From Nocardia aurea (GTDB lineage: Bacteria > Actinomycetota > Actinomycetes > Mycobacteriales > Mycobacteriaceae): a stretch of 64,000 nt of DNA. This document shows, piece after piece, positions 53,161-62,679 of the stretch. The notes below the pieces were generated by a model. The model did not search any database and was not told the origin of the DNA. It saw nothing but the letters and a program-made list of their open reading frames with translations. The stretch is taken from assembly GCF_003123685.1 (NCBI RefSeq), contig NZ_QCYJ01000085.1, forward strand, positions 124,001 to 188,000, read 5' to 3'. The number at the start of each line of letters is the position of its first letter. Within the stretch, counting starts at the first letter, position 1. A program made the position numbers and the translations under genes.

Positions 53161-54657
53161 ATGACGAACAGAATCGACAAAGCGACCGCCGAATCCGCCG
53201 GTGTGTCCCCACCCGCGGCCGCCGTGGCACGCACCAGGGAATGGATCCTGGTCGCGCTGGCTTGCACGGGGCAATTGATCGTCGTGCTCGACGTGTCCAT
53301 CGTCAACGTCGCGCTGCCGGGCATCAGAACCTCGCTCGGCTTCGCCGAACAGGATCTGCAGTGGGTGGTCACCGCCTACACGCTGACCTTCGCCGGATTC
53401 ATGCTGATCGGGGGACGCGCGTCGGATCTGTTCGGGCGGAGAAGGGTTTTCGTTCTCAGCCTGGCCGCCTTCACTCTCGCGAGCCTGGCGGGTGGGCTCG
53501 CGACGAACGCGGTCTGGCTGGTGGTCGCTCGGACGGTGCAGGGCATCGGTGGCGCGGTACTGGCGCCGTCGACCCTGGCCATCCTCACCGCCACCTTCGA
53601 GGAAGGTCCCAAGCGCACCCAGGCCATCGCGACCTGGACGATGATGGGCGCGGTCGGCGGCGCGATCGGCGCCGTACTCGGCGGTCTGCTGACCGAATTC
53701 CTCTCCTGGCGTTGGGTACTGCTGGTCAATGTGCCCGTGGGGCTGGTGCTCGCGGTCCTCGCGCTGATCTACCTGCGCAAGGACGACACCCGACCACAGG
53801 GCGGGCTGGACGTCCTCGGCAGCCTCACCGTGACGGCGGGTTTCATCGCGCTGGTCTACGGCCTGGTCGAATTCGGCAAGGCGGCGGGCTTCGACGCCGT
53901 CGCGGCCATCGCGACGGTGATCGGCATCGTGTTGCTGCTCGGATTCGTGGTGGTCGAGGCACGAATCGCCGAGCATCCGCTGCTTCCGTTGCGGATCGTG
54001 CGGCAGCGCGCCGTCGCGGTCGCCAATCTCACCATGTTCCTGCTCGGCGCGGGTTTCTTCTCGGTGCTGTATTTCGTCTCGCTGTATCTGCAAGGGGTGC
54101 GCGGACTTTCGGCGCTGGAGGCGGGGCTGGTCTTCGTCCCGTTCGCGGTGACCACCGTGATCGGGGCCCAGTCCGCGGCCAAACTGTTGAAGCGGGGCAT
54201 ACCCGCACGGCCGGTGATCATCGGCGGAGCGGGGCTCTCGGCCGCCGCGTTCGCCGCACTGACCCTGCTCGGATCGGATTCCTCCATCGGCTGGGCGGTG
54301 ATCGCGCCGGGAGTCGTGGTGTTCCTCGGCATCGGTCTCGCACTCGCACCCACCGCGGCGACGGCGATCGGCGGGGTCGCCCCGCAGGACGCCGGGGTGG
54401 TGTCCGGCCTCGCCAACGCCACCAGGCAATTGGGCGGCTCGGTGGGACTGGCCGTCCTGACCATCGTCGCCGCCGCGCGCACCGACGACGCGGGCGCACC
54501 GACCGGGGCCGAGGTGACCGAGGGATACGCCACCGCGTTCGGCGTCGCGGCGGTGATCCTGGTCGGCGCCGTGATCAGCGCGACCCTGCTGCCCGGACGA
54601 GCCGGGGGACAGCCCACAACGACGAATCGTCCACAAGGAGAAAAGAGTCGACGATGA
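53161..54657 (+). CDS. MFS drug/product exporter (DHA2, 14-TMS EmrB/QacA type)
   Basis: 498 residues with about 14 helices. Motif QLIVVLDVSIVNVALPGI in helix 1 (Asp of the DHA2 family), motif A GGRASDLFGRRRVFVL and motif C-like GAVGGAIGAVLGGLL. Proton-driven export; in this setting it probably exports the polyketide product and gives self-resistance (inference). Ends in ATGA overlap with the aromatase gene. Confidence 0.92.
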   Translation: MTNRIDKATAESAGVSPPAAAVARTREWILVALACTGQLIVVLDVSIVNVALPGIRTSLGFAEQDLQWVVTAYTLTFAGFMLIGGRASDLFGRRRVFVLSLAAFTLASLAGGLATNAVWLVVARTVQGIGGAVLAPSTLAILTATFEEGPKRTQAIATWTMMGAVGGAIGAVLGGLLTEFLSWRWVLLVNVPVGLVLAVLALIYLRKDDTRPQGGLDVLGSLTVTAGFIALVYGLVEFGKAAGFDAVAAIATVIGIVLLLGFVVVEARIAEHPLLPLRIVRQRAVAVANLTMFLLGAGFFSVLYFVSLYLQGVRGLSALEAGLVFVPFAVTTVIGAQSAAKLLKRGIPARPVIIGGAGLSAAAFAALTLLGSDSSIGWAVIAPGVVVFLGIGLALAPTAATAIGGVAPQDAGVVSGLANATRQLGGSVGLAVLTIVAAARTDDAGAPTGAEVTEGYATAFGVAAVILVGAVISATLLPGRAGGQPTTTNRPQGEKSRR

Positions 54658-55598
54658 CCGCACTGCCCTCCCACCCCGCCGCGACCGCCGGATCGGTCGC
54701 ACGGCCCGTGGACCGGATCCTGGCCGATGTGCATTCCTGGCCGTTGTTCGCCGGTCCGGTGATCCACACCAGGGCGCTCGCCGCCACCGACGATGTCGAG
54801 ACATTCGAACTGTGGCTGGAGCAGGATCGATCCGTCCGCTCGGTCGTCCTGGAACGCCGGACGTCCGAGGTGCCGACGGCCCTGGTGTTCCGCGCGGGCG
54901 CGGATGGTCCGGCCACCGTCGTGCGCTACCGCGACGACCTCGCGGGCGCGGTCGATATCGAGACCACAGCGTCGAACGGAACCGTCACCGGCACAACAGC
55001 TTCCCTCGAGATCGTGGTTCGCCGGATCCTGACCGAGCTGGCGGAGTCCGCCGCCCTGCCCGGCGGGCCAGGCGCGTGGGTGTACACCTTCGAGGACGTG
55101 GTGCGCACCCACGGATCGGTCGCCGACGTCTTCGAATTCCTGCGCAGGCTGGAGTTGTGGCCCGGCGGCATCGCCCACGTCCACGAAGTCGACTACGACG
55201 AGGACGACGACGGCGTGCAGACCGTGTCGACGACGGTGCTCGGTGACGACGGAACCCGGCACCGTATCCCGTCGATCCGCCTCTGCCTCGGGCAGGCGCG
55301 GGTGGTGTACAAGCCGTTGACGGTGCCGCCGATCGCTCGCGCGCACCTCGGACAGTGGTCGGTCGAACAGCACGCCGATTCGGTCACGATCACCGGACGT
55401 CACACCATCGCGCTCGACCCGGCCGGGGTGCGGCAGGTACTCGGCGCCGACGCGACCGTCGAGGCGGCCACCCGCCTGGTCCGCTCCGCCCTGGGAAAGC
55501 ACAGTCTCGACACCCTCGACGCCGCGAAATCGTTCGCCGAGAACCGTTTGCGGTCACACGATCCCGCGCTGTCGTGGGATCGGCTCGGCACATCGTGA
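54654..55598 (+). CDS. Didomain aromatase/cyclase (polyketide cyclase/START), first copy
   Basis: 314 residues, two SRPBCC halves. The C-terminal half (about 145-310) keeps the family wording: VYTFEDVVRTHGSVADVFEF, LWPGGIAHVHEV, VYKPLTVPP, GQWSVEQH and SLDTLDAAKSFAENRL. The N-terminal half (about 1-140) starts short and is more diverged than in the paralogue at 57849. Such didomain proteins fold and aromatise poly-beta-keto chains on ACP. The ATG overlaps the exporter stop (ATGA) and AAGGAG lies just upstream. The apparent fusion frame from 53241 is a shadow of the exporter gene. Confidence 0.85.
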   Translation: MTALPSHPAATAGSVARPVDRILADVHSWPLFAGPVIHTRALAATDDVETFELWLEQDRSVRSVVLERRTSEVPTALVFRAGADGPATVVRYRDDLAGAVDIETTASNGTVTGTTASLEIVVRRILTELAESAALPGGPGAWVYTFEDVVRTHGSVADVFEFLRRLELWPGGIAHVHEVDYDEDDDGVQTVSTTVLGDDGTRHRIPSIRLCLGQARVVYKPLTVPPIARAHLGQWSVEQHADSVTITGRHTIALDPAGVRQVLGADATVEAATRLVRSALGKHSLDTLDAAKSFAENRLRSHDPALSWDRLGTS

Positions 55599-55632
55599 CC
55601 ACCACCTCGCTCAACGAAGGAAGGTTCGAGCC

Positions 55633-56835
55633 TTGCCAGTAGACACGCAGACCCAGATACCCGCGTTCCCGTTCGACCGTGCCGACGACCTGACGCCACC
55701 GCGGGAATACGAACTGCTGCGCGGCAATTCGCCCGCCGCCCGCATCACGCTCTACAACGGCGCCGAGGCATGGTTGCTCACCCGGTACGAGGACGTGAAG
55801 GCGACGCTGTCGGATCACCGGTTCAGCGCCGACGCCCGCAATCCCGGATTCCCTTTCGTCTCCGCCGCGTTGCGAGCCAGCGTGGGACAGAAACACATTC
55901 CCTTCCTCCGGCTCGATCCGCCCGAGCACGACCGACTACGCCGGATGCTGAGCCGGGAATTCATCGTCAAACGGATCGACGGGCTGCGCCCCGCCATCGA
56001 ATCGATCGTCGACCGCTTCATCGAACAGTTGCTGGCCGCGGGACAACCGGCCGATCTCATCGCGAATTTCGCACTGCCGATTCCTTCCGCGGTAATCGCC
56101 GAATTGCTGGGCGTGCCCTACAGCGACCACGAGTACTTCCAGGAGCGGGGGCGCCGGATGCTCAGCTCGGAATTCACCCTGGAGGAGAGTGCGCGCGCGG
56201 TCGTGGAGTTGCGCGAATATCTCGGCGAACTGGCCGACCGCAAACGGGAGGACCCCGGCGACGATGTGCTCTCACGATTGGTGCTCGAACGCGAGTCCTC
56301 CGGTGAGCTGCACCGAGAGGATCTGAAGAGTTCGGCCCTGCTGCTGCTGATCGCCGGGCACGAGACGACCGCGAACATGATCGGCCTCGGTGTCTACACG
56401 CTGCTGCGCCATCCGGATCAGCACGCGTTACTGCGCGCGGATCCGGAACTGATCGGAAAGGTCGTGGAGGAACTCCTGCGGTTCCTGTCGATCGTGCACA
56501 CCGGCGTGCCCCGGGTCGCGCTGGAGGATGTGCGGATCGGCGACACCCTGATCCGGCGCGGCGAGGGTGTCATCGCCTCGGTGACCGCGGCCAACTGGGA
56601 CGGTTCGACCTTCGCCGAGCCGCAACGGTTCGATATCCGCAGGGAGCCCAACCGCCATCTCGCGTTCGGCTTCGGCATCCATCAGTGCCTGGGCCAGCCA
56701 CTGGCGCGCAAGGAACTCGAGATCGCGCTGACCAGACTCTTCGACCGGATCCCGACGCTGCGACTCACCGGCGACCAGACCTTCGGTCCGGAGAAATCCG
56801 TCTACGGGCTGCACAGCCTGCGGGTGACGTGGTGA
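55633..56835 (+). CDS. Cytochrome P450
   Basis: 400 residues, bacterial class I. Oxygen-binding I-helix LLLIAGHETTANMI, ExxR (EELLRFLS), heme loop FGFGIHQCLGQPLA with Cys352. It starts with TTG after AGGAAGG. Electrons probably come from the next gene's ferredoxin. Role: hydroxylation or oxidative coupling of the polyketide (inference). Confidence 0.95.
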   Translation: MPVDTQTQIPAFPFDRADDLTPPREYELLRGNSPAARITLYNGAEAWLLTRYEDVKATLSDHRFSADARNPGFPFVSAALRASVGQKHIPFLRLDPPEHDRLRRMLSREFIVKRIDGLRPAIESIVDRFIEQLLAAGQPADLIANFALPIPSAVIAELLGVPYSDHEYFQERGRRMLSSEFTLEESARAVVELREYLGELADRKREDPGDDVLSRLVLERESSGELHREDLKSSALLLLIAGHETTANMIGLGVYTLLRHPDQHALLRADPELIGKVVEELLRFLSIVHTGVPRVALEDVRIGDTLIRRGEGVIASVTAANWDGSTFAEPQRFDIRREPNRHLAFGFGIHQCLGQPLARKELEIALTRLFDRIPTLRLTGDQTFGPEKSVYGLHSLRVTW

Positions 56836-56844
56836 GGCGATGCC

Positions 56845-57069
56845 GTGTACATCGACGCCGACCCGGGACTGTGCATCGGTTCGGGCCAGTGTGCCCGGCT
56901 GCTGCCGCGACATTTCGCGCAGGACGAGGACAGCGGCACTGTCGTCGTGGTCGACGCCGAGGTGAATTCGGCTGATCCGGCAGTGCGCGCCCGCCTGGTC
57001 GAGGTGCGTGATTCGTGCCCGGTGGCCGCGATCGAATTCGCGACCACGGGTGAAAGGAATGGAAAATGA
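56845..57069 (+). CDS. 3Fe-4S ferredoxin, P450 partner
   Basis: 74 residues; cluster ligands Cys10, Cys16 and Cys58 in LCIGSGQC and SCPVAAI, the C-x5-C...C-P pattern of 3Fe-4S ferredoxins found next to actinobacterial P450s. GTG start 9 nt after the P450 stop with GAGG upstream; ends in ATGA overlap with the ketoreductase. The ferredoxin reductase must be elsewhere. Confidence 0.93.
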   Translation: MYIDADPGLCIGSGQCARLLPRHFAQDEDSGTVVVVDAEVNSADPAVRARLVEVRDSCPVAAIEFATTGERNGK

Positions 57070-57812
57070 GCAGTAGGACAGAACACGCGGACCAGTCCGT
57101 CGTCCTGGTCACCGGATCGTCGTCGGGAATCGGCGCCGAGATCGCGAGGCGCTTCGGGCGGGCCGGTTACCGGGTCGCGGTGAATTCCGCCAATTCGGTG
57201 GACGCGGGGGAGAAGGTCGCCTCCGATATTCCCGGCGCGCTCTACTTCCGGGCCGATATCAGCGACGAGACCGAAGCGGGCGATCTGATCAACCGGGTCG
57301 TCGCCGAATTCGGTGGACTCGATGTCCTGGTGAACAACGCGGGCGTGACCAGGCAGATCCCGCACGATGATCTCGCCGGCGCCTCGGTGGAGGTCTGGCG
57401 GGATATCTTCGAGGTCAACGTCTTCGGCACCTGGCGACTGACCGTCGCCGCAGTGGAACACCTGCGTAAATCGCCGCACGGACAGATCGTCAATATCTCC
57501 TCCATCGCCGCGAGCAGACCCGCGGGCAGTTCGATTCCGTACGCGGTGAGCAAGGCCGCGATCGAACATCTCACCCGGCTGCTCGCCGCCACGCTCGGGC
57601 CCGATATCCGTGTCAACGCGGTGGCTCCCGGACTCATCGACACCGAATTCACCACCGCTCTCACCGGCCCGCGTGCACAGGTGAGCGCCATCGCCCCGCT
57701 GCGCCGGATCGGCGAGCCGGGCGATGTCGCCGAAGCGGTACTCGGCCTGGCCGGGTCCGCGTACTCGACGGGGACCGTGCTCCTGGTCGACGGCGGCGTA
57801 CACCTGCGCTGA
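57066..57812 (+). CDS. SDR ketoreductase (FabG-like), polyketide type
   Basis: 248 residues: VLVTGSSSGIGAEIARRFGR, NNAGVTR, catalytic Ser in NISSIAAS and YAVSKAA. The gene setting favours a polyketide ketoreductase (ActIII-like) over a fatty-acid one, though the sequence alone does not decide. ATGA overlap with the ferredoxin. Confidence 0.9.
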   Translation: MSSRTEHADQSVVLVTGSSSGIGAEIARRFGRAGYRVAVNSANSVDAGEKVASDIPGALYFRADISDETEAGDLINRVVAEFGGLDVLVNNAGVTRQIPHDDLAGASVEVWRDIFEVNVFGTWRLTVAAVEHLRKSPHGQIVNISSIAASRPAGSSIPYAVSKAAIEHLTRLLAATLGPDIRVNAVAPGLIDTEFTTALTGPRAQVSAIAPLRRIGEPGDVAEAVLGLAGSAYSTGTVLLVDGGVHLR

Positions 57813-57848
57813 CGCGCACTCTCGAAATCACCAGCTCCAGGAGAAGTC

Positions 57849-58808
57849 ATGTCCGAATCAGGTTCCGGCCCGGCCGAATACACGACACGGCACAGCGTCG
57901 AGGTCGCGGCGTCGGCCGATCACATCTACGAGGTGATCGCCGACGCGCAGAGTTGGCCGATCATCTTCCCGCCCACGGTCCACGTGCGGCGCGAACCAGG
58001 CCCGGACGGCACCGAATCGCTCGACATCTGGGCCACGGCGCAGGACACGGTCAAGACGTGGCGGTCGCGGCGTGAGCTCGACGCCCGGAACCACACGGTG
58101 ACCTTCCGGCAACTCGTCTCCGCCGCGCCCGTCGCCTCGATGTCGGGGACGTGGCGGGTCGACTCCACCGGGGACGGCACCTCGACGCTGACCCTCGACC
58201 ACCGGTTCAGCGCGGTCGGTGACGATCCCGACTCGGTGGCCTGGATACAGCGCGCCCTCGACGCGAACAGCGACGCCGAACTCGCGGCGGTCGCGGCGAC
58301 CGCGGTCGGCAGGAGCGACGGTTCCCTGGTCTCCCTCGCGTTCTCCGACACCGTCGCCATCGCCTCACCCGCGCAACCGATCTTCGATTTCCTGTACCGG
58401 GCCGATCTGTGGCCCGAGCGGCTGCCCCACGTGTCGCGCGTGGCGCTGTCCTCCGTCGACGACGCGCAGATCCTGGAGATGGACACCGTGAACAGCGCGG
58501 GCGAGGCCCACACCACCCGCTCCTACCGCGTGGTGACCGATCGCTTCGAATTGGCCTACAAACAGACCGTCGTCCCGGACGGATTCCTCGCCCACCACGG
58601 CAAGTGGACGTTGGAGGAGAACGGCGACACGACGGTGGCCACCTCGCACCACCACGTCCAGCTCGACCTGGAACGACTGCGCGCGCGGCTGGGCGCGACC
58701 GATCGCGAGGACGTCGAACAGCGGGTGCGCGCGGCCCTGGGCGGTAACAGCGTCGCGACATTGCAAGCCGCGCGGGCATTCACCGAAGCCGAGCGCTCGC
58801 TCGCGTGA
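57849..58808 (+). CDS. Didomain aromatase/cyclase, second copy
   Basis: 319 residues, two complete SRPBCC halves. The N-terminal half has TRHSVEVAASADHIYEVIAD and SWPIIFPPTVHVRRE; the C-terminal half LWPERLPHVSRV, AYKQTVVPDGFLAHHGKWTL and SVATLQAARAFTEAE. Paralogous to 54654-55598 along its length. Together they could direct two rounds of cyclisation/aromatisation, as in ActVII- or TcmN-like systems. GGAGAAGTC precedes the ATG. Confidence 0.88.
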   Translation: MSESGSGPAEYTTRHSVEVAASADHIYEVIADAQSWPIIFPPTVHVRREPGPDGTESLDIWATAQDTVKTWRSRRELDARNHTVTFRQLVSAAPVASMSGTWRVDSTGDGTSTLTLDHRFSAVGDDPDSVAWIQRALDANSDAELAAVAATAVGRSDGSLVSLAFSDTVAIASPAQPIFDFLYRADLWPERLPHVSRVALSSVDDAQILEMDTVNSAGEAHTTRSYRVVTDRFELAYKQTVVPDGFLAHHGKWTLEENGDTTVATSHHHVQLDLERLRARLGATDREDVEQRVRAALGGNSVATLQAARAFTEAERSLA

Positions 58809-58846
58809 CACCGGCGGCAGCCGAACATATCTCATGGAGGACCACA

Positions 58847-59320
58847 GTGACCATCACCAATGACCCGAGCATCATCGGGCGAGACGTCCAGACCTATGTG
58901 CAGGTGCAGAGTTTCCTGGCCGGGCAGGCCCGATTGCTCGACGATGTCGACGCCGAGGGTTTCGCGGCGACGTTCACCGAGGACGGAGTACTGCGGCACG
59001 CCTCGCGCCAGGACGCGCTGCGTGGACGCGAGGCCATCGCCGAGGCCACCAGGGCGACCGCGGCCGCGCACGCCGAGGCGACCCATCGGCACTGGTTCGA
59101 CCAGTTCGTGGTCGAACCGGGTCCTTCCGAGGACGTCGTGCTGGTCAGCTACTACGCGTTGACCTCTCTCGTGGATCGCGAAGGGGCCGTGCGTTTCCTG
59201 CCGAGCGTCCTGGTCGAGGACGAACTGCGCCGCAATGCCGACGGCACCCTGTCGGTGGCCGACCGCCAGGTGATCCGCGACGATCTCGATCCCGCGATCC
59301 GGCGGTCCGCGCGCCGATGA
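58847..59320 (+). CDS. NTF2/SnoaL-like dehydratase or cyclase-type protein
   Basis: 157 residues of the SnoaL-like (SnoaL_4) group: QVQSFLAGQARLLDDVDAEG, FAATFTEDGVLRHASRQ, HRHWFDQFVVEPG and VSYYALTSLVDREG. In polyketide clusters these act as cyclases or hydroxylases; in aromatic degradation as small subunits. GTG start with GGAGG 6 nt upstream. Overlaps the following lipoprotein gene by ATGA, tying the biosynthetic and transport genes together. Confidence 0.82.
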   Translation: MTITNDPSIIGRDVQTYVQVQSFLAGQARLLDDVDAEGFAATFTEDGVLRHASRQDALRGREAIAEATRATAAAHAEATHRHWFDQFVVEPGPSEDVVLVSYYALTSLVDREGAVRFLPSVLVEDELRRNADGTLSVADRQVIRDDLDPAIRRSARR

Positions 59321-60888
59321 GATCCACCGAAGCCGCGCGAGCGATGCTCGCCGCGACATTGCTGTGCACCCTCGCCGCCGGTTGTGCGGGAACGGATTCC
59401 GCGTCGGGCAAGGACACGCTCACCATCGCGACGGCCAACACCGCCGACTGCATCGATCCCGCGCAGAACCTCACCGCGAACGCGAGCCCGTTCGTCCGGC
59501 CCCTGGTCGACTCACTGGTCTACCAGAATCCCGCCGACGGATCGCTGCACCCCTGGCTGGCCCGCTCCTGGTCCGGCAACGACACCGCGACCGAATTCAC
59601 CTTCGTGCTGCGCACCGATGTGACATTCAGTGACGGAACACCTTTCGACGCCGCGGCGGTCAAGACCACCTGGGACGGGATCGTCGGACTCGGCGCGCAG
59701 GCGGCGACGGCGAACAGCCTGCTCGCGGGCTATGTGGAATCGGTGGTGAAGAGCCTCGACACGGTGTCCGTGCGGTTCTCCACCCCGAAGAGTTCCTTCG
59801 TCCAGGCGACCTCGACCACCGCGCTCGCGCCGATATCGGCGGCGGCGTGGAGTCTCGGACCGCAAGAGCGCTGCGCCGGAAAGTTCGCTGGCACGGGACC
59901 TTTCACGCTGCAGTCGATCCAGGCCAAAGAGCGGGTCTCGCTGGTACGGCGTGAGGACTACCGGTGGGGCGCCGCGCCATGGCAGCCGGGCGCGGCCGCG
60001 CTGGCACGGATCGATTTCCAGCTGGTCAAGGAACCGGGCGTGCAGTTCGACGCCCTGTCCTCCGGAACGGTCGACGCGGCCACCGGCATCTCCCAACGAC
60101 AGATCGACAGCCTCGCCGGGGACCGGTACACGACCACGCGCATCCAGTCACCCGGAATCGTCTACACCATCACCCCGAACACCACGCGGGGTCCCTTGAC
60201 CGACGACACGGTTCGCCGCGCACTCATCGCGGCGACCGATCGACGGCAGTTGGTCGGCACCGCGCTCGCGGGCGGGGCACCGTTCGCGACCAGTATTCTC
60301 GCCGCCAACACTCCGGGTTATCTGGAACTGGGCGACGAACTCGCCTTCGACCGGAACCGGGCCGCCGGCCTGCTCGACAGCGCGGGGTGGCGGCCCGGCC
60401 CGGATGGGGTCCGGGTCAAGAACGGTCAGCGGCTCAGCCTCGCGGTGACCTATCCGTCGGTGGACCAGGTCAACGGTCCGCTGCTGGAACTGCTGCAACA
60501 GCAGTGGGCCCAGAGCGGTATCGAGCTGCGATTGCGCGGCCTGCCCGTCGCCGAACTCTCACCGACCCAGGACGCCGGTGACTACGACCTGCTCGTGTTC
60601 AATCAGAACCGGGGCGATCCCGATGTGCTGCGCACGGTCTTCGCCGCGGCGGGCAAGAACCGGGCCCGCATCGCGGCCGACGACCCGCTCAACACCGCGC
60701 TCGATCAGCAGTCCGCGCAGGCCGAACCGGATAAGCGCAGCGCGACCGTCGGGCAGATCCAGCGCACGATCCTGCAACGGGGGCTCGCCGTTCCGCTCTA
60801 CGAGCCGGGATCGCTGGTCGCCGCCGATTCCCGCCTCGACGGGTACTCGATCGACGGTACTTTCCACGACACGAGATGGGCTCCGTGA
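59317..60888 (+). CDS. ABC transporter substrate-binding lipoprotein, family 5 (second system)
   Basis: 523 residues of the SBP_bac_5 family. Signal with lipobox-like LAAGC (Cys about 23). Marks: HPWLARSWSGNDTATEFTFV, RTDVTFSDGTPFDAAAVKTT, GTGPFTLQS, LTDDTVRRALIAATDRRQLV. Only distantly like the 6959-8521 lipoprotein, so the two importers have different ligands. ATGA overlap with the NTF2-like gene; stop overlaps the permease ATG by 1 nt. Confidence 0.92.
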   Translation: MRSTEAARAMLAATLLCTLAAGCAGTDSASGKDTLTIATANTADCIDPAQNLTANASPFVRPLVDSLVYQNPADGSLHPWLARSWSGNDTATEFTFVLRTDVTFSDGTPFDAAAVKTTWDGIVGLGAQAATANSLLAGYVESVVKSLDTVSVRFSTPKSSFVQATSTTALAPISAAAWSLGPQERCAGKFAGTGPFTLQSIQAKERVSLVRREDYRWGAAPWQPGAAALARIDFQLVKEPGVQFDALSSGTVDAATGISQRQIDSLAGDRYTTTRIQSPGIVYTITPNTTRGPLTDDTVRRALIAATDRRQLVGTALAGGAPFATSILAANTPGYLELGDELAFDRNRAAGLLDSAGWRPGPDGVRVKNGQRLSLAVTYPSVDQVNGPLLELLQQQWAQSGIELRLRGLPVAELSPTQDAGDYDLLVFNQNRGDPDVLRTVFAAAGKNRARIAADDPLNTALDQQSAQAEPDKRSATVGQIQRTILQRGLAVPLYEPGSLVAADSRLDGYSIDGTFHDTRWAP

Positions 60889-61877
60889 TGGGCCGATTCG
60901 TATTGTCGCGCGTCGCGCACGCGGCCGTGACGATCTGGATCGCCTTCACCCTCGCCTTCATCGTGCTGCGGGTCGTGCCGGGGGATCCGGTCCAGATCCA
61001 GCTCAGTCGCAGCGGCGCCGACAACGTCGTGCTCGACCCGGAACAGGTGCGGGCCCTACGCGCCGACCTCGGGCTCGACGAGTCGGTGCTCGCGCAGTAC
61101 CGGGACTACGCGTTCGGCCTGCTGCACGGCGACCCCGGGTTCTCGATCAGGTCGAACGAGAACGTCGGGGCCGTCGTGGCCGAAGCACTGCCCGCCACCC
61201 TGGAATTGGCGGGCGTCGCGCTGGCCATCGGACTACCCGTCGGGGTGCTGCTCGCCGTCCTCGCGACACTGGTGCGACAGCGCTGGATCGGCGGGTTCCT
61301 GAAAACCGCGCCGGTCGTGGGCATTTCGATACCGACGTTCCTGATCGGGCTGTTGCTGATCCATTTCGTCGCCTTCGAATGGCGGCTGCTTCCCGGAATC
61401 GGAGGACGTGGTCCCGGTGCCGTGGTCCTGCCCGCGGTGACCTTGGCCGTGCCGGTCGCCGCCGTGGTCGGGCAGATCCTCGGCCGCAGCCTGGAAGCGA
61501 CGTCGCGACAGCCCTTCGTACGGACGTTGCGCGCCAAGGGAATCGGCGAGGTCAGGATCATGTTCGGTCACCTGCTCCGCAACGCGGGACTGCCCGCGCT
61601 GACCATGACCGGAATGTTGATCGGCAGCCTCGTCTCGGGATCGGTGGTCGTCGAGACCGTCTTCTCCCGGCACGGCATGGGCAAACTCATCGCCGACGCG
61701 ATCGTCGACAAGGACACCCCCGTCGTGCTGGCGGTGACGGTGCTCGGATCGGCGCTCATCGTCACCGTGAACCTGGTGATCGATCTGCTCTACCACTCTC
61801 TCGACCCGCGCATCCGCGCGAGCGGTGGCGCGATCCGGTCACGAGCGACGATGCGTGGCGACTATGCGCTCACCTGA
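60888..61877 (+). CDS. Peptide/nickel-type ABC permease (DppB-like, second system)
   Basis: 329 residues, about six helices. MGRFVLSRVAHAAVTIWIAF, FIVLRVVPGDPV, LGLDESVLAQYRDYAFGLLH, EAA loop FVRTLRAKGIGEVRIMFGH and VETVFSRHGMGKLIADAIV. The start at 60888 overlaps the lipoprotein stop (TGATG). Confidence 0.92.
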   Translation: MGRFVLSRVAHAAVTIWIAFTLAFIVLRVVPGDPVQIQLSRSGADNVVLDPEQVRALRADLGLDESVLAQYRDYAFGLLHGDPGFSIRSNENVGAVVAEALPATLELAGVALAIGLPVGVLLAVLATLVRQRWIGGFLKTAPVVGISIPTFLIGLLLIHFVAFEWRLLPGIGGRGPGAVVLPAVTLAVPVAAVVGQILGRSLEATSRQPFVRTLRAKGIGEVRIMFGHLLRNAGLPALTMTGMLIGSLVSGSVVVETVFSRHGMGKLIADAIVDKDTPVVLAVTVLGSALIVTVNLVIDLLYHSLDPRIRASGGAIRSRATMRGDYALT

Positions 61878-62679
61878 CAGAGCGGGCCGCGCGGGGATGA
61901 TCGTCGCCGTCGGTGTGCTGCTGGTCGTCGCGGGCTGGGTGCTGGCCCCCGGCGTCTTCGCGCGCCACGACCCGTACACGGTCGACCCCGAGGCGACCTA
62001 TCGCCCGCCGAGCGCCGCGCACTGGTTCGGCACCGACAGCCTCGGCCGCGACCTGTTCGCCCGGGTCGTGCACGGCACGGCTGCGTCCGTGCCCGCGGCC
62101 CTGCTTGCGGTGGTGATCGCGCTGTTCGCCGGTGGACTGCTCGGACTGCTCGCGGGGTATTTCCGCGGCCCGGTCGAGGAGGTGATCACCAGGGTGGTCG
62201 ACGTGCTGCTCTCGGTGCCGTCGTTCCTGCTGGCCATGAGCCTGATCACGACCTTCGGCTTCGGCACCGTCAATGTGGCGCTCGCCGTGGGAATCGTGAG
62301 TATCGGCAGCGTCGCGAGGTTGATGCGCGCCGAAGTGCTGCGCATCGGCTCTCGGCCGTATGTGACCGCCGCGCGGGTGTCGGGACGCGGACACACCGCG
62401 GTGCTGCTGCTGCACGTGCTGCCGAACGCCACCAGGCCGGTGGCGGCCCTGGCCGCACTGGAATTCGCCGCCGCCGTACTCGGGATATCGGCCCTGTCGT
62501 TCCTCGGATTCGGCGCGGCGCCGCCCTCGCCGGAATGGGGTGCGTTGATCGCCGCCGGACGCGGTTCGGTCTCCACCGAATGGTGGCTCAGTATCGCGCC
62601 GGGCGTGGTGATCGCGATCGTGGTCGTCGCGGTGAACATGCTCTCGTCCTACCTTCAGCCAGAGGAGGCGGGCATATGA
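61864..62679 (+). CDS. Peptide/nickel-type ABC permease (DppC-like, second system)
   Basis: 271 residues with the HWFGTDSLGRDLFARVVHG mark, EAA loop YVTAARVSGRGHTAVLLLHV and SFLGFGAAPPSPEWGALIA. The ATG at 61864 overlaps the permease-B gene by 14 nt; an upstream GTG at 61825 is also possible. Ends in ATGA overlap with the ATPase gene. Confidence 0.9.
   Translation: MRSPDRAGRAGMIVAVGVLLVVAGWVLAPGVFARHDPYTVDPEATYRPPSAAHWFGTDSLGRDLFARVVHGTAASVPAALLAVVIALFAGGLLGLLAGYFRGPVEEVITRVVDVLLSVPSFLLAMSLITTFGFGTVNVALAVGIVSIGSVARLMRAEVLRIGSRPYVTAARVSGRGHTAVLLLHVLPNATRPVAALAALEFAAAVLGISALSFLGFGAAPPSPEWGALIAAGRGSVSTEWWLSIAPGVVIAIVVVAVNMLSSYLQPEEAGI

Noticed and set aside
53241..54653. Apparent exporter-cyclase fusion frame (785 codons)
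   Set aside because: The first 470 codons are a shadow of the MFS gene in another frame; the cyclase starts at 54654 with an ATGA overlap and a ribosome-binding site.
53077..54804. Long minus-strand ORFs opposite the exporter
   Set aside because: Low-complexity Arg/Gly/Gln-rich shadows; no family features or ribosome-binding site.
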